Below the pieces are notes generated by a model. The model did not search any database. It saw only the letters and a program-made list of their open reading frames with translations, and was not told where the DNA came from. A stretch of 64,000 bases of DNA. It comes from Microcella sp. GTDB lineage: Bacteria > Actinomycetota > Actinomycetes > Actinomycetales > Microbacteriaceae. Positions 45,420 through 53,089 of the stretch are shown here, one piece after another. Positions within the stretch are counted from its first letter, which is position 1; each line of letters begins with the position of its first letter. The stretch covers positions 248,001 through 312,000 of the forward strand of contig NZ_JAHHDS010000003.1 in NCBI RefSeq assembly GCF_019739195.1, read 5' to 3'. The position numbers were made by a program, and so were the translations under genes.

Positions 45420-46423
45420 CCGAGCCCACCCTGCACCAGTCGGTCGGCGTGCCGTTCACGCGCATCTACGCGGTGGGAGCCGCGCGCGGCGACCTCACCG
45501 TGACGAACGACGACATCGCCGGGCCGATCGACTCGAGCGATGAGTGGATTCGCCAGCGCACCGGTGTCATCACCCGCATGCGGGCGTCGAAGGATGTCAA
45601 CGCCGTCGACCTGGCCGAAGCGGCCTCGCTCGAGGCGATCGCGAAAGCGGGAATCAGACCCGACCAGATCGGCGCCGTCATCGTATCGACGATCAGCAAC
45701 ACCGTGCAGACCCCGTCGCTCGCCTCGCTGCTTACCGACCGCATCGGCGCGACACCCGCACCCGCTTACGACGTCTCTGCCGCCTGCGCCGGCTACACCT
45801 ACGGCATCGCGCAGGCCGACGCGTTCGTGCGCGCCGGTCTGGCGGAATACGTGCTCGTCGTCGGCGCCGAGAAGCTCAGCGACGTCGCCAAGCCGACCGA
45901 CCGCACGATCTCGTTCCTGCTGGGCGACGGCGCGGGCGCCGCGATCGTCGGGCCGAGCGACACCCCCGGCATCTCTGCCACCGTCTGGGGCTCCGACGGG
46001 TCGAAGTGGGACGCGGTCGGGATGGATCGACCGATCAAAGAGGCCTTCGACGACCCCGAGGGCGAGTTCCCCACGCTTCGGCAAGAGGGCCAGACGGTGT
46101 TCCGCTGGGCAGTCTGGGAGATGGCCAAGGTCGCTCAGCAGGCGCTCGATGCCGCGGGCATCACGGCCGATCAGCTCGCGGCGTTCATCCCCCACCAGGC
46201 GAACATGCGCATCATCGACGAGTTCGCCAAGCAGCTGAAGCTGCCCGAGAGCGTCATCGTTGCGCGCGACATCGCGACGACCGGCAACACCTCGGCGGCC
46301 TCGATTCCGCTCGCCACACACCGACTGCTCGAGGAGCACCCCGAGTTGAGCGGCGGTCTCGCCCTGCAGATCGGGTTCGGAGCAGGCCTAGTCTTCGGCG
46401 CACAGGTGGTGCGTCTGCCCTAG
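45416..46423 (+). CDS. fabH: 3-oxoacyl-ACP synthase III
   Basis: A 335-residue condensing enzyme starting fatty acid chains from acyl-CoA. The Cys-His-Asn triad lies in SAACAGYTYG, IPHQANMRI and TGNTSAASIP. SDEWIRQRTGV is typical. The substrate-tunnel preference (branched or acetyl primers) cannot be read here, although Microbacteriaceae make branched acids. Start overlaps the fabD stop. Confidence 0.95.
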   Translation: MTEPTLHQSVGVPFTRIYAVGAARGDLTVTNDDIAGPIDSSDEWIRQRTGVITRMRASKDVNAVDLAEAASLEAIAKAGIRPDQIGAVIVSTISNTVQTPSLASLLTDRIGATPAPAYDVSAACAGYTYGIAQADAFVRAGLAEYVLVVGAEKLSDVAKPTDRTISFLLGDGAGAAIVGPSDTPGISATVWGSDGSKWDAVGMDRPIKEAFDDPEGEFPTLRQEGQTVFRWAVWEMAKVAQQALDAAGITADQLAAFIPHQANMRIIDEFAKQLKLPESVIVARDIATTGNTSAASIPLATHRLLEEHPELSGGLALQIGFGAGLVFGAQVVRLP

Positions 46424-46472
46424 CCCCCGCCCCTACCCGCGTCGCCTTCTGCGATCGGCCTCGGTGCCGCTC

Positions 46473-46478
46473 TAGGAT
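46473..46478 (+). promoter_or_regulatory. Possible internal -10 box for acpP-fabF
   Basis: TAGGAT in the fabH-acpP gap, followed by AAGGAG 8 nt before the acpP ATG. Would allow extra acyl carrier protein. Confidence 0.35.
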
Positions 46479-46515
46479 TGTGCACGGTCATACGACACCC
46501 CCAAGGAGAAAACAC

Positions 46516-46764
46516 ATGGCACTGTCCACCGAAGAAGTTCTCGCAGGTCTCGCAGAGCTCATCAACGACGAGACGGGCATCGCCACCGACTCGGTCGCGC
46601 TCGACAAGTCGTTCACTGACGACCTCGACATCGACTCGATTTCGATGATGACCATCGTCGTGAACGCTGAAGAGAAGTTCGACGTCAAGATTCCCGACGA
46701 AGAGGTCAAGAACCTCACGACCGTCGGCGACGCCGTGACCTTCATCGTAAACGCCGCGGCCTAG
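46516..46764 (+). CDS. acpP: Acyl carrier protein
   Basis: An 82-residue acidic helical protein that carries acyl chains on 4'-phosphopantetheine. The attachment serine is in DLDIDSISMMTIV (Ser 40, D-S-I instead of the common D-S-L). Helix 2 and PDEEVKNLTTVGDAV are typical. AAGGAG precedes the ATG. It lies between fabH and fabF with hairpins downstream. Confidence 0.95.
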   Translation: MALSTEEVLAGLAELINDETGIATDSVALDKSFTDDLDIDSISMMTIVVNAEEKFDVKIPDEEVKNLTTVGDAVTFIVNAAA

Positions 46765-46802
46765 TCCGACGTTGCGGCTTGTGCCGCATCACGACGTGCA
46801 GA

Positions 46803-46836
46803 GCGGCGGGGGTCGACCCCGCGTCGACCCCGCCGC
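46803..46836 (+). terminator. Hairpin between acpP and fabF, likely attenuator or processing site
   Basis: A stem of about 12 bp, GGCGGGG(G)TCGAC with GTCGACCCCGCC, one bulged G and a 5-nt loop, 40 bp after the acpP stop. It could reduce fabF expression relative to acpP. Confidence 0.5.
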
Positions 46837-46873
46837 CCTGCGCCGCTGAACCACACTGCAGAGAGTTGACGTT

Positions 46874-48112
46874 ATGACCACCATCGTCGTCACCGGAATC
46901 GGTGCAACCTCCCCCATCGGCGGAACCGCACGCGAGAGCTGGGATGCTCTGCTGCGGGGCGAGTCGGGCACACGCTCGCTCGCCTACGACTGGGTCGCCG
47001 AGCACGACCTGCCCGTGACCTTCGCCGCCGAAGCCAAGGTGCGGCCCGAGGAGGTGCTCGAACGCCAGGAGATCAAGCGACTCGACCCCTCGGCGCAGTT
47101 CGCCCTCATCGCCGCGCGCGAGGCCTGGGCTGACGCCGGCTCGCCTGACATCGCCCCCGAGCGGATTCTCGTCGACTATGCGACGGGCATCGGAGGCCTT
47201 TGGACCCTTCTCGACGCCTGGGATGTGCTCAAGGAGAAAGGCCCGCGTCGAGTGCTGCCCATGACCATCCCGATGCTCATGCCCAACGCAGCCGCGGCCG
47301 CCATCAGCATGGGTCTCGGCGCGCGCGCAGGAGCGCGCACCGTCGTCTCAGCCTGCGCCTCGGGCACCGAGGCGATCGCGAACGCCTACGAGCACCTGCA
47401 GCAGGGGCTCGCCGACATCGTCGTCGCCGGCGGCACCGAAGCCGTCGTGCATCCCCTGCCCATCGCCGCGTTCGCATCGATGCAGGCGCTCTCCAAACGC
47501 AACGACGACCCCGCCGCCGCGTCGCGGCCTTACGACGTCGACCGCGACGGCTTCGTTCTCGGCGAGGGCGCCGCCGCGATCGTGCTCGAGACCAAGGAGC
47601 ACGCGCTCGCGCGCGGCGCCCGCATCTACGCGGAGCTCGCGGGCGGCTCGGTCACGAGCGATTCGTACCACATCACCGCGCCTGATCCCGAGGGCTCAGG
47701 CGCCGCACGGGCGGTGCTCGCGGCACTCGCGCAAGCAGGGGCCACCCCCGACGACGTGTCGCACATCAACGCGCACGCCACGTCGACCCCGGTCGGCGAC
47801 ATCGCCGAGTACAACGCGCTACACCGCGTATTCGGGGATCGCGTGGCGAGCATCCCGGTGTCGGCCACCAAGGCCTCGACCGGCCACTTGCTCGGCGGCA
47901 CGGGCGCACTCGAGGCGGTCTTCACCATCCTCGCCCTGCACGAGCGCACGGCACCGCCGACGATCAACCTCGACAACCAAGACGACGCGATTCCGCTCGA
48001 TGTGGTGACCTCGCCCCGCCCGCTCGGCGAGGGGCCGTTGCTGGCGATCTCGAACTCATTCGGCTTCGGCGGCCACAACTCGGTCGTGGCGTTCCGCACC
48101 GTCGACGACTGA
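46874..48112 (+). CDS. fabF: 3-oxoacyl-ACP synthase II
   Basis: A 412-residue elongating condensing enzyme. The Cys-His-His triad is in VVSACASGTEAIA, INAHATSTPVGD and ATKASTGHLLGGTGALE. VVTGIGATSPIG at the N terminus and FGFGGHNSVV at the C terminus are family signatures. It completes the fabD-fabH-acpP-fabF cluster and is followed by a strong hairpin. Confidence 0.96.
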   Translation: MTTIVVTGIGATSPIGGTARESWDALLRGESGTRSLAYDWVAEHDLPVTFAAEAKVRPEEVLERQEIKRLDPSAQFALIAAREAWADAGSPDIAPERILVDYATGIGGLWTLLDAWDVLKEKGPRRVLPMTIPMLMPNAAAAAISMGLGARAGARTVVSACASGTEAIANAYEHLQQGLADIVVAGGTEAVVHPLPIAAFASMQALSKRNDDPAAASRPYDVDRDGFVLGEGAAAIVLETKEHALARGARIYAELAGGSVTSDSYHITAPDPEGSGAARAVLAALAQAGATPDDVSHINAHATSTPVGDIAEYNALHRVFGDRVASIPVSATKASTGHLLGGTGALEAVFTILALHERTAPPTINLDNQDDAIPLDVVTSPRPLGEGPLLAISNSFGFGGHNSVVAFRTVDD

Positions 48113-48121
48113 CCCACGCCC

Positions 48122-48170
48122 GCACGCACGAGACCCGGGGCCCCCCAACAGCCCCGGGTCTCGTGCGTGC
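48122..48170. terminator. Strong bidirectional terminator after fabF
   Basis: A perfect 20-bp stem (48122-48141 with 48151-48170) and a 9-nt loop sit between the convergent fabF and DUF3145 genes. Confidence 0.85.
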
Positions 48171-48208
48171 CTCCGCAGCGGTCGACGCCGAACGGAATTC
48201 GTGATGCG

Positions 48209-48742
48209 TCAGCCGGCGCGGTGCAGCCAGATCACGCGAGCGCCGTCGCCGGCATGGCGGAAGGGCTCGAGCTCGTCGTCCCAGGCCTGGCCGAGTGCGA
48301 GCCGCAGTTCTCGATGCAGCTCGGCCGTGTTCGACCCCGCGACCTCGATCGCGTAGCGGATGCGGTCTTCAGGAATGACGGTGTTGCCCGCCGTGTCGGT
48401 CTGAGCGAAGAAGATGCCCAGGTCGGGGGTGTGCATCCACCGTCCACCGTCGGTGCCGAGACCGGCGTCTTCCGTCACCTCGAACCGTAGATGCTCCCAC
48501 CCGCGCAGCGCGCTCGCGATCCGCGCCCCGGTTCCCCGCTCGCCTTCCCAGACGAACTCGGTGCGCTGGGCACCGCTGAGCACGGGCTGATCGATCCAGT
48601 CGAAGTTGACGGCGCGCCCGAGGGCGCGACCTGCTGCCCACTCGATGTGGGGGCAGAGCGCACGAGGAGCGGAGTGCACGAGCAGCACTCCGCGAGCCGT
48701 TGTGTGTGCCGCCGCGGGGGGCAACACAGTGTTCTCTGACAC
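48209..48742 (-). CDS. DUF3145 protein
   Basis: A 177-residue protein of an actinobacterial family of unknown function, commonly located after fabF. Family features: TARGVLLVHSAPRALCPHIEWA near the N terminus, FDWIDQPV, WEHLRFEVTEDA and ELRLALGQAWDDELEPFRHAGDG. GTG at 48742 is preferred because GGAG is 7 nt upstream; an ATG at 48778 is in frame without a ribosome-binding site. The conserved neighbourhood suggests a link to lipid metabolism, but that is inference. Confidence 0.88.
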   Translation of the reverse strand: MSENTVLPPAAAHTTARGVLLVHSAPRALCPHIEWAAGRALGRAVNFDWIDQPVLSGAQRTEFVWEGERGTGARIASALRGWEHLRFEVTEDAGLGTDGGRWMHTPDLGIFFAQTDTAGNTVIPEDRIRYAIEVAGSNTAELHRELRLALGQAWDDELEPFRHAGDGARVIWLHRAG

Positions 48743-48836
48743 AGTTTTCTCCGTTTCGATCAGGTGCGACTTCCCCATCGACCTGCGAAACGAACTGCGC
48801 GAACTCTTCAATTGTGCCCAAACTGCGGCTGGTCGA

Positions 48837-48866
48837 ATTATGCCCCACATGAGCGTTGAATAACAA
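48837..48866 (-). promoter_or_regulatory. Promoter of the DUF3145 gene
   Basis: Minus-strand TTGTTA (48861-48866) and CATAAT (48837-48842) with an 18-bp spacer, followed by a leader of about 90 nt. An unusually AT-rich, sigma-A-like pair for this genome. Confidence 0.5.
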
Positions 48867-48912
48867 GAGTGTGATTACGTGTGTGTCGTTCTCATGAACC
48901 ATGAAAAGTCGG

Positions 48913-48940
48913 TACGCCGAATGCATACGCCGCATAGTCT
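48913..48940 (+). promoter_or_regulatory. Promoter region of padR-like gene: direct repeat plus -10 box
   Basis: TACGCCG occurs at 48913 and 48926 (13-bp period), directly before TAGTCT (48935-48940), which is 6 nt before the ATG at 48947. PadR proteins often repress themselves, so the repeat may be an operator. Confidence 0.45.
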
Positions 48941-48946
48941 TGAGGC

Positions 48947-49501
48947 ATGACGCTGCGCCACTCCCTCTTGGCCGTGCTCACCCTCGGCCCCGCCTACGGC
49001 TACCAGCTGCATGCAGAGGTCGTCGAGCGCACGCGGCGCGACGCCGCGCTCAACGTGGGCCAGGTCTACTCGACGCTCGATCGACTGCGCCGCGACGGGC
49101 TCATCGAAGATGCTGGCAGCACTCCTGACAACCTGCCGCTGTACGGCCTCACCGACGCCGGGGCAATCGAAGCCCGCATGCACCTCACCGAGCCCGATCT
49201 AGCCGATTGGCACGAGATGGTCGAGCGCGTGCTGTTGGCCCAGTCGCTGCCGGGCGACCACAGTGACACGCTGGTACGCAACTACCGGTTGCTCTGGGCG
49301 CCGCGTCGCGGAGCCTCTGACGAGGTCGTCGACCCCACAGGAGGCGCCGCGCAAGCCGCTGCGCAGCACGCCGCGCGGCTGCTGCAGTCGGCGGCACTCG
49401 CGTGGCTCGACTCGCTACCCGAGATCGAGCCGTGGCCTCTGCGCACTGATCGACGTCGTCGGGGGCGCCGCGCGGCCGAAGCGGTGCATCCACCCGCCTG
49501 A
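48947..49501 (+). CDS. PadR family transcriptional regulator
   Basis: A 184-residue regulator. The PadR winged-helix domain is complete: LRHSLLAVLTLGPAYGYQLHAEV, LNVGQVYSTLDRLRRDGLIED and LYGLTDAGAIEARMHL. A C-terminal helical domain follows (residues about 90-150) as in Vinculin-type PadR proteins. Its target is unknown; there is no adjacent efflux pump. Its stop is 3 bp from the convergent polymerase stop. Confidence 0.9.
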   Translation: MTLRHSLLAVLTLGPAYGYQLHAEVVERTRRDAALNVGQVYSTLDRLRRDGLIEDAGSTPDNLPLYGLTDAGAIEARMHLTEPDLADWHEMVERVLLAQSLPGDHSDTLVRNYRLLWAPRRGASDEVVDPTGGAAQAAAQHAARLLQSAALAWLDSLPEIEPWPLRTDRRRRGRRAAEAVHPPA

Positions 49502-49504
49502 CCG

Positions 49505-51127
49505 CTACTTGGCGTCGCTGTAACGGTCGACGGTCGCGACGGTCACGGGAAACGTGACCGCCGTCTCGCCGAACACCAGCCGACCAGCATCACTGGCCGC
49601 CTCCTGCAACACCCGCGCCACCTCGTCGACGTGCTCGCGCGGGCTGTGCACGATCAGCTCGTCGTGCACGAAGAACACGAGGTGCGGCTGCTCGGTCAGA
49701 GCGCTGCCGTCAACCCTCCACAGCCGACGGCGAACCCCGGCCATCCATGCCAGCGCCCACTCGGCGGCTGTGCCCTGCACGACGAAATTGCGGGTGAAGC
49801 GGCCCCACGAGCGGGCGGCCGAGCGTGCGCTGCGCACCTCGGTCTCGGCGGCGCCCTCCGAACCGGCCTCCGCTTGCCGCTCGCGCCATGACGAGGGCGG
49901 CAACGGCGAGGTACGCCCGAGCCGAGTGCGCACGCGTTCGCCGCGCTCCCCCGCTCGTGCAGCGTTCTCGACGAAGCCGATGGCCTGCGGAAACGATCGC
50001 GCGAGACGAGGCAGCACCTGCGCGCTGACACCCGTCGTGCCGCCGTACATCGCGCCGAGCATGCCGACTTTCGCGTGCTCGCGTGACGGCACCGCCCCCG
50101 TGGCGACGATGCCCGCGTAGAGGTCTTCGCCCGCACCGGCGCGGGCCATCGCCGCATCGCCCGAGAGCGCCGCCAGAATGCGGGGCTCGAGCTGCGACGC
50201 GTCGGCGACGACGAGCGCCCAGCCCTCGTCGGCCTGCACCGCCGGTCGCACCTGTTTTGGCAGCTGCAGCGCGCCCCCTCCGTCAGAGGCCCATCGCCCG
50301 GTGACGACGCCGCCCGGAACGAAAGTCGGCCTGAACCTGCCGTCGTGCACCCATTCGTCGAGCCAGTTCCAGCCGTTCGCGGTGTGCAGGCGACTGAGCG
50401 TCTTGTAGCGCAGCAGCGGGTCGATAGCGGGGTGGTCGAGCCGCTTCAGCTCGGACGACCGCGTAGAAGCCACCTCGAGGCCCGCACGCCGCAGCGCGGC
50501 GACGAGCGCGGGGGGCGAGTCGATCGGCACCGGGCCCACGTCGAGCAGCCGTTCGACCTCGGCCGCCAGAGCATCGAGGGCTGCCGGGCGGCGGCCAGGT
50601 GTCGGGCGCGTTCCGAGCGCCTCCGTGAGCAGCGCGTCGTGCGCTGCGGCATTCCACGGCAGACCTGCGTGCTGCATCTCGGCTGCGGTGAGAGCACCCG
50701 CCGACTCGGCGGCCGCGAGCAGTGACAGTCGAGCGGGGTCAGGATGCACGGCGATCGAGGCTTGCTGCCGCGCCCACTCGGCGGAGGCGATCACCGTTGA
50801 GCGAGCATCCGTCTCATCCTCGACCTCGAAGAGCGTGTCGGAGCGCGCAGGCATCGGCGCGCGCCCCCACTCCCTGCGCGGCGCCGTGCCGGCGATGCTC
50901 GCCAGCAGGGCATCGACGAGCCGTAGGTCGTGACACCGCTCAAGGCGCACGCCGGCCACGAGCAGCGGCGGGTACCACTGCGCGGTGTCGGTCCAGACCC
51001 AGCGCGGATGCTCAGCCTCGCGTTCGGCGAGAACCGATGCCAGCCGAGTCTCGGGCACGAGGGTCTCTGAGCCGTCGTCGTCGATGAGTGCGACCACGTG
51101 GCCGCGCCGCTCGACGACGATGTGCAT
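49505..51127 (-). CDS. Family-A DNA polymerase (bifunctional 3'-5' exonuclease/polymerase type)
   Basis: A 540-residue polymerase of the Pol I family without the 5'-nuclease domain. Motif A is VVADASQLEPRILAALSGD, the finger helix REHAKVGMLGAMYG supplies Arg and Lys, and motif C is FFVHDELIVHSP. The N-terminal part corresponds to a remnant exonuclease domain whose acidic residues I cannot identify, so proofreading is doubtful. Such second PolA-like proteins are common in actinobacteria; a repair role is likely. The ATG at 51127 is 20-odd bases from a repeat element and preceded by CAGACT 6 nt upstream. Confidence 0.88.
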   Translation of the reverse strand: MHIVVERRGHVVALIDDDGSETLVPETRLASVLAEREAEHPRWVWTDTAQWYPPLLVAGVRLERCHDLRLVDALLASIAGTAPRREWGRAPMPARSDTLFEVEDETDARSTVIASAEWARQQASIAVHPDPARLSLLAAAESAGALTAAEMQHAGLPWNAAAHDALLTEALGTRPTPGRRPAALDALAAEVERLLDVGPVPIDSPPALVAALRRAGLEVASTRSSELKRLDHPAIDPLLRYKTLSRLHTANGWNWLDEWVHDGRFRPTFVPGGVVTGRWASDGGGALQLPKQVRPAVQADEGWALVVADASQLEPRILAALSGDAAMARAGAGEDLYAGIVATGAVPSREHAKVGMLGAMYGGTTGVSAQVLPRLARSFPQAIGFVENAARAGERGERVRTRLGRTSPLPPSSWRERQAEAGSEGAAETEVRSARSAARSWGRFTRNFVVQGTAAEWALAWMAGVRRRLWRVDGSALTEQPHLVFFVHDELIVHSPREHVDEVARVLQEAASDAGRLVFGETAVTFPVTVATVDRYSDAK

Positions 51128-51162
51128 GACCTCAGTCTGCCGCCCCGCTCCGACCCTTCGCG

Positions 51163-51261
51163 TCTCCACAACTCAGGAGAAACGTCGCCGCGACCAGCGC
51201 GACACGCCGAACCCGCCCCGCGACGGCGTGTCGAGCACGCGCGACTCCTGAATTGTGGAGA
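51163..51261. repeat. Palindromic element, copy B (intergenic)
   Basis: Terminal repeats TCTCCACAACTCAGGAG (51163-51179) and the complement of TCTCCACAATTCAGGAG (51245-51261), one mismatch. The 65-bp core contains GCGTGTCG, the complement of CGACACGC found in copy A, so the copies are in opposite orientation. It lies between the polymerase and DUF1684 genes. Confidence 0.85.
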
Positions 51262-51282
51262 CACGCGCGGCGCGTGCGGTGG

Positions 51283-52113
51283 CTAGTGCAAGAGGGAGCC
51301 GTCGGCGGCGAGCACATTCTTCTCGCCGGCCTCGACGCGGAACGGGAAGCGGTTCTGCTTCGGCGGCAGCGGGCAGTTGAAGGCGTAGCTGAAGGCGCAG
51401 GGTGGCAGAATCGCGGTGTTGAAGTCGAGCGTGATCGAGCCATCGGGGTTCGGCGCCAAGAAGAGGAACCTGCCGACGCTGTAGGTGTCGTCACCGTTCG
51501 TCGCGTCAGCAAAGACAAGCTGCAGCGCACGCCCCGACTTGAACGCCGCGATGTCGTACTCGACGCCGTCGTGCGTGAAGCGGATCTCGCCCGGCACCAC
51601 CTCGCCCCGCGTCTTGCCGTCGTCTTTCAGGTGCTCGAAGCCGACGACCGTGCCGCCCTCGATTTCGCGAAAAGTGCCCGTGATCACCCACGCGGGGTCG
51701 TAGTCGAAGGCGTCGATGCCGCCGAAGTTCTGGATGCCTTCGCTCTGGGCATCCCAGACCCTCAAGGCGTACTGGCCGTCGTCGCCTGCGATGACGAAAC
51801 CGGTGGTGTGATCGTTGAACACGATCGTGCTCGGGTTCGGGTCGTCTTTACCCCGCACGTGCACCGTTCCGTCGACGAGCTCGCCGTCCACGTGAATGCC
51901 CTCGGCGGCCGCGGCCGTCACGAGAAGGCCGCCCTCTCCCGCAGGTGCGGGTGCCCACCGACCGGGCACGCCCCAGATGGTCTGCTCGTCGCCGACCCAT
52001 TGGGTGTTGACGAGCGCGAGGGGGCCCTGCGGCTGCGCGGCGGCCAGTGCGCGACGCTCGCGGAAGACGGCGTACCGCTCTGCGGGGGTCGAGGGGGCGG
52101 CGGTCTCGGTCAT
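51283..52113 (-). CDS. DUF1684 protein
   Basis: A 276-residue cytosolic protein of the DUF1684 family, function unknown. The family signature is at the C terminus: ILPPCAFSYAFNCPLPPKQNRFPFRVEAGEK, read here as PPCAFSYAFNCPLPP followed by KQN-RF, and RFLFLAPNPDGSITLDFN before it. Two cysteines are conserved. ATG at 52113 is chosen because AGGATGG precedes it; the ATG at 52122 touches that site. It is 78 bp downstream of the heliorhodopsin-like gene on the same strand, so the two may be cotranscribed. Confidence 0.85.
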   Translation of the reverse strand: MTETAAPSTPAERYAVFRERRALAAAQPQGPLALVNTQWVGDEQTIWGVPGRWAPAPAGEGGLLVTAAAAEGIHVDGELVDGTVHVRGKDDPNPSTIVFNDHTTGFVIAGDDGQYALRVWDAQSEGIQNFGGIDAFDYDPAWVITGTFREIEGGTVVGFEHLKDDGKTRGEVVPGEIRFTHDGVEYDIAAFKSGRALQLVFADATNGDDTYSVGRFLFLAPNPDGSITLDFNTAILPPCAFSYAFNCPLPPKQNRFPFRVEAGEKNVLAADGSLLH

Positions 52114-52191
52114 GTCATCCATCCTGTCGGCTTCAGCGAATGCAACGAGCGTCGGCGCGCGGTGATTCCCGACACCCGTCGACGACGCCAG

Positions 52192-52929
52192 CTAGAGAAT
52201 CGCCGACGGGCGCGCAAGCCCGACGGCGAGCACCAGAAGCGCGATGCCGTTGGCGACCGACAGAGTCGAGTGCAGCAGTGCGACCCGCTGCGGAGACGAG
52301 AGTCCGAGCTGCCATCGACGCTCAACCCACCACGCGAGGGCCGTGATGAGCAGGACGCCTACGGTGAGCACGCGCACGATCGGCGCCGGGGGCGCGCCTG
52401 CGACCAGCGCGACGACCTGGTACAGCGCGATGATGCCCCACGGCACGACCGCGAGCCCGGCTGCGAAGCTGAATGGCCAACGGGCGCGTAGCCGGTCGTC
52501 GGACTCGCGGGCCTGCAACCAGAGCAACCCCGCCGCGCCGCCCCCGAAGGCGTAGACGAGAATCAGGGCACCCGCCTCGGCGACCCCGTTGAGCTGCGCG
52601 ACGAGAAACAGCGTGATACCCGAAGCCTGAGCGAACGCGACCAGCTGCAGCAGCCGCGACCGCGCTCCGCCGCCCGCGGCACTGAGCGCCAGTGTTGCGT
52701 GCGCCGCGGCGCCGATGAGCATCACGACGGCGGCAGCCGCCGCGAAGTCAACGCGGGCGAAATTTCCGACTGAGGCGCCGACGGGAACCGACAGGGCAAC
52801 GGGCAGCAGGATTGAGGCCTGCGCAACGGCCAACGCTCCGAGCGCGATCGCGACCACGAGGTGGGCGGCGGCCGACACCGCGTGCACTGTTCGAGTGCTG
52901 ACCTGAACGGCGGTGAGATTCGACGACAC
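52192..52929 (-). CDS. Heliorhodopsin-family seven-helix protein lacking the retinal lysine
   Basis: A 245-residue membrane protein with seven hydrophobic helices. It aligns over its whole length with heliorhodopsins: AHLVVAIALGALAV (helix 1, His 23 conserved), LIGAAAHATLAL (helix 2, His 77), LVAFAQASGITLFLVAQLNGVAEA (helix 3), PFSFAAGLAVVPWGIIALY (helix 5, VPW motif), and HSTLSVANGIALL (helix 7). The retinal Schiff-base lysine of helix 7 is Asn 227 or Gly 228, and the counterion glutamate of helix 3 is Ala 98. The protein has no lysine at all. GTG start at 52929 with AAGGAG. It cannot bind retinal covalently; it may bind another ligand or act as a structural partner. Confidence 0.8.
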   Translation of the reverse strand: MSSNLTAVQVSTRTVHAVSAAAHLVVAIALGALAVAQASILLPVALSVPVGASVGNFARVDFAAAAAVVMLIGAAAHATLALSAAGGGARSRLLQLVAFAQASGITLFLVAQLNGVAEAGALILVYAFGGGAAGLLWLQARESDDRLRARWPFSFAAGLAVVPWGIIALYQVVALVAGAPPAPIVRVLTVGVLLITALAWWVERRWQLGLSSPQRVALLHSTLSVANGIALLVLAVGLARPSAIL

Positions 52930-52962
52930 GGTGGCTCCTTCCGGCGGCCCTCAAGGTGTTCG

Positions 52963-53036
52963 TAGGGCGGACGGGACTTGAACCCGTGACCGATGGATTA
53001 TGAGTCCACTGCTCTAACCAGCTGAGCTACCGCCCC
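52963..53036 (-). tRNA. tRNA with CAT anticodon (tRNA-Ile2 or elongator tRNA-Met)
   Basis: 74-nt cloverleaf on the minus strand: acceptor GGGGCGG with CCGCCCT, D arm GCTCAGCTGGTTAGAGC, anticodon loop CTCATAA, T arm with GGTTCAAGTCC. GAGCAG, GACTCATAATC and GGTTCAAGTCC resemble Ile2 tRNAs (lysidine-modified CAT), but elongator Met is not excluded. Confidence 0.9.
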
Positions 53037-53089
53037 GCGCCCCGCGGCATGCGGCGCAGGGTCACTCTATCGAGTGCTATCGCGTGACT

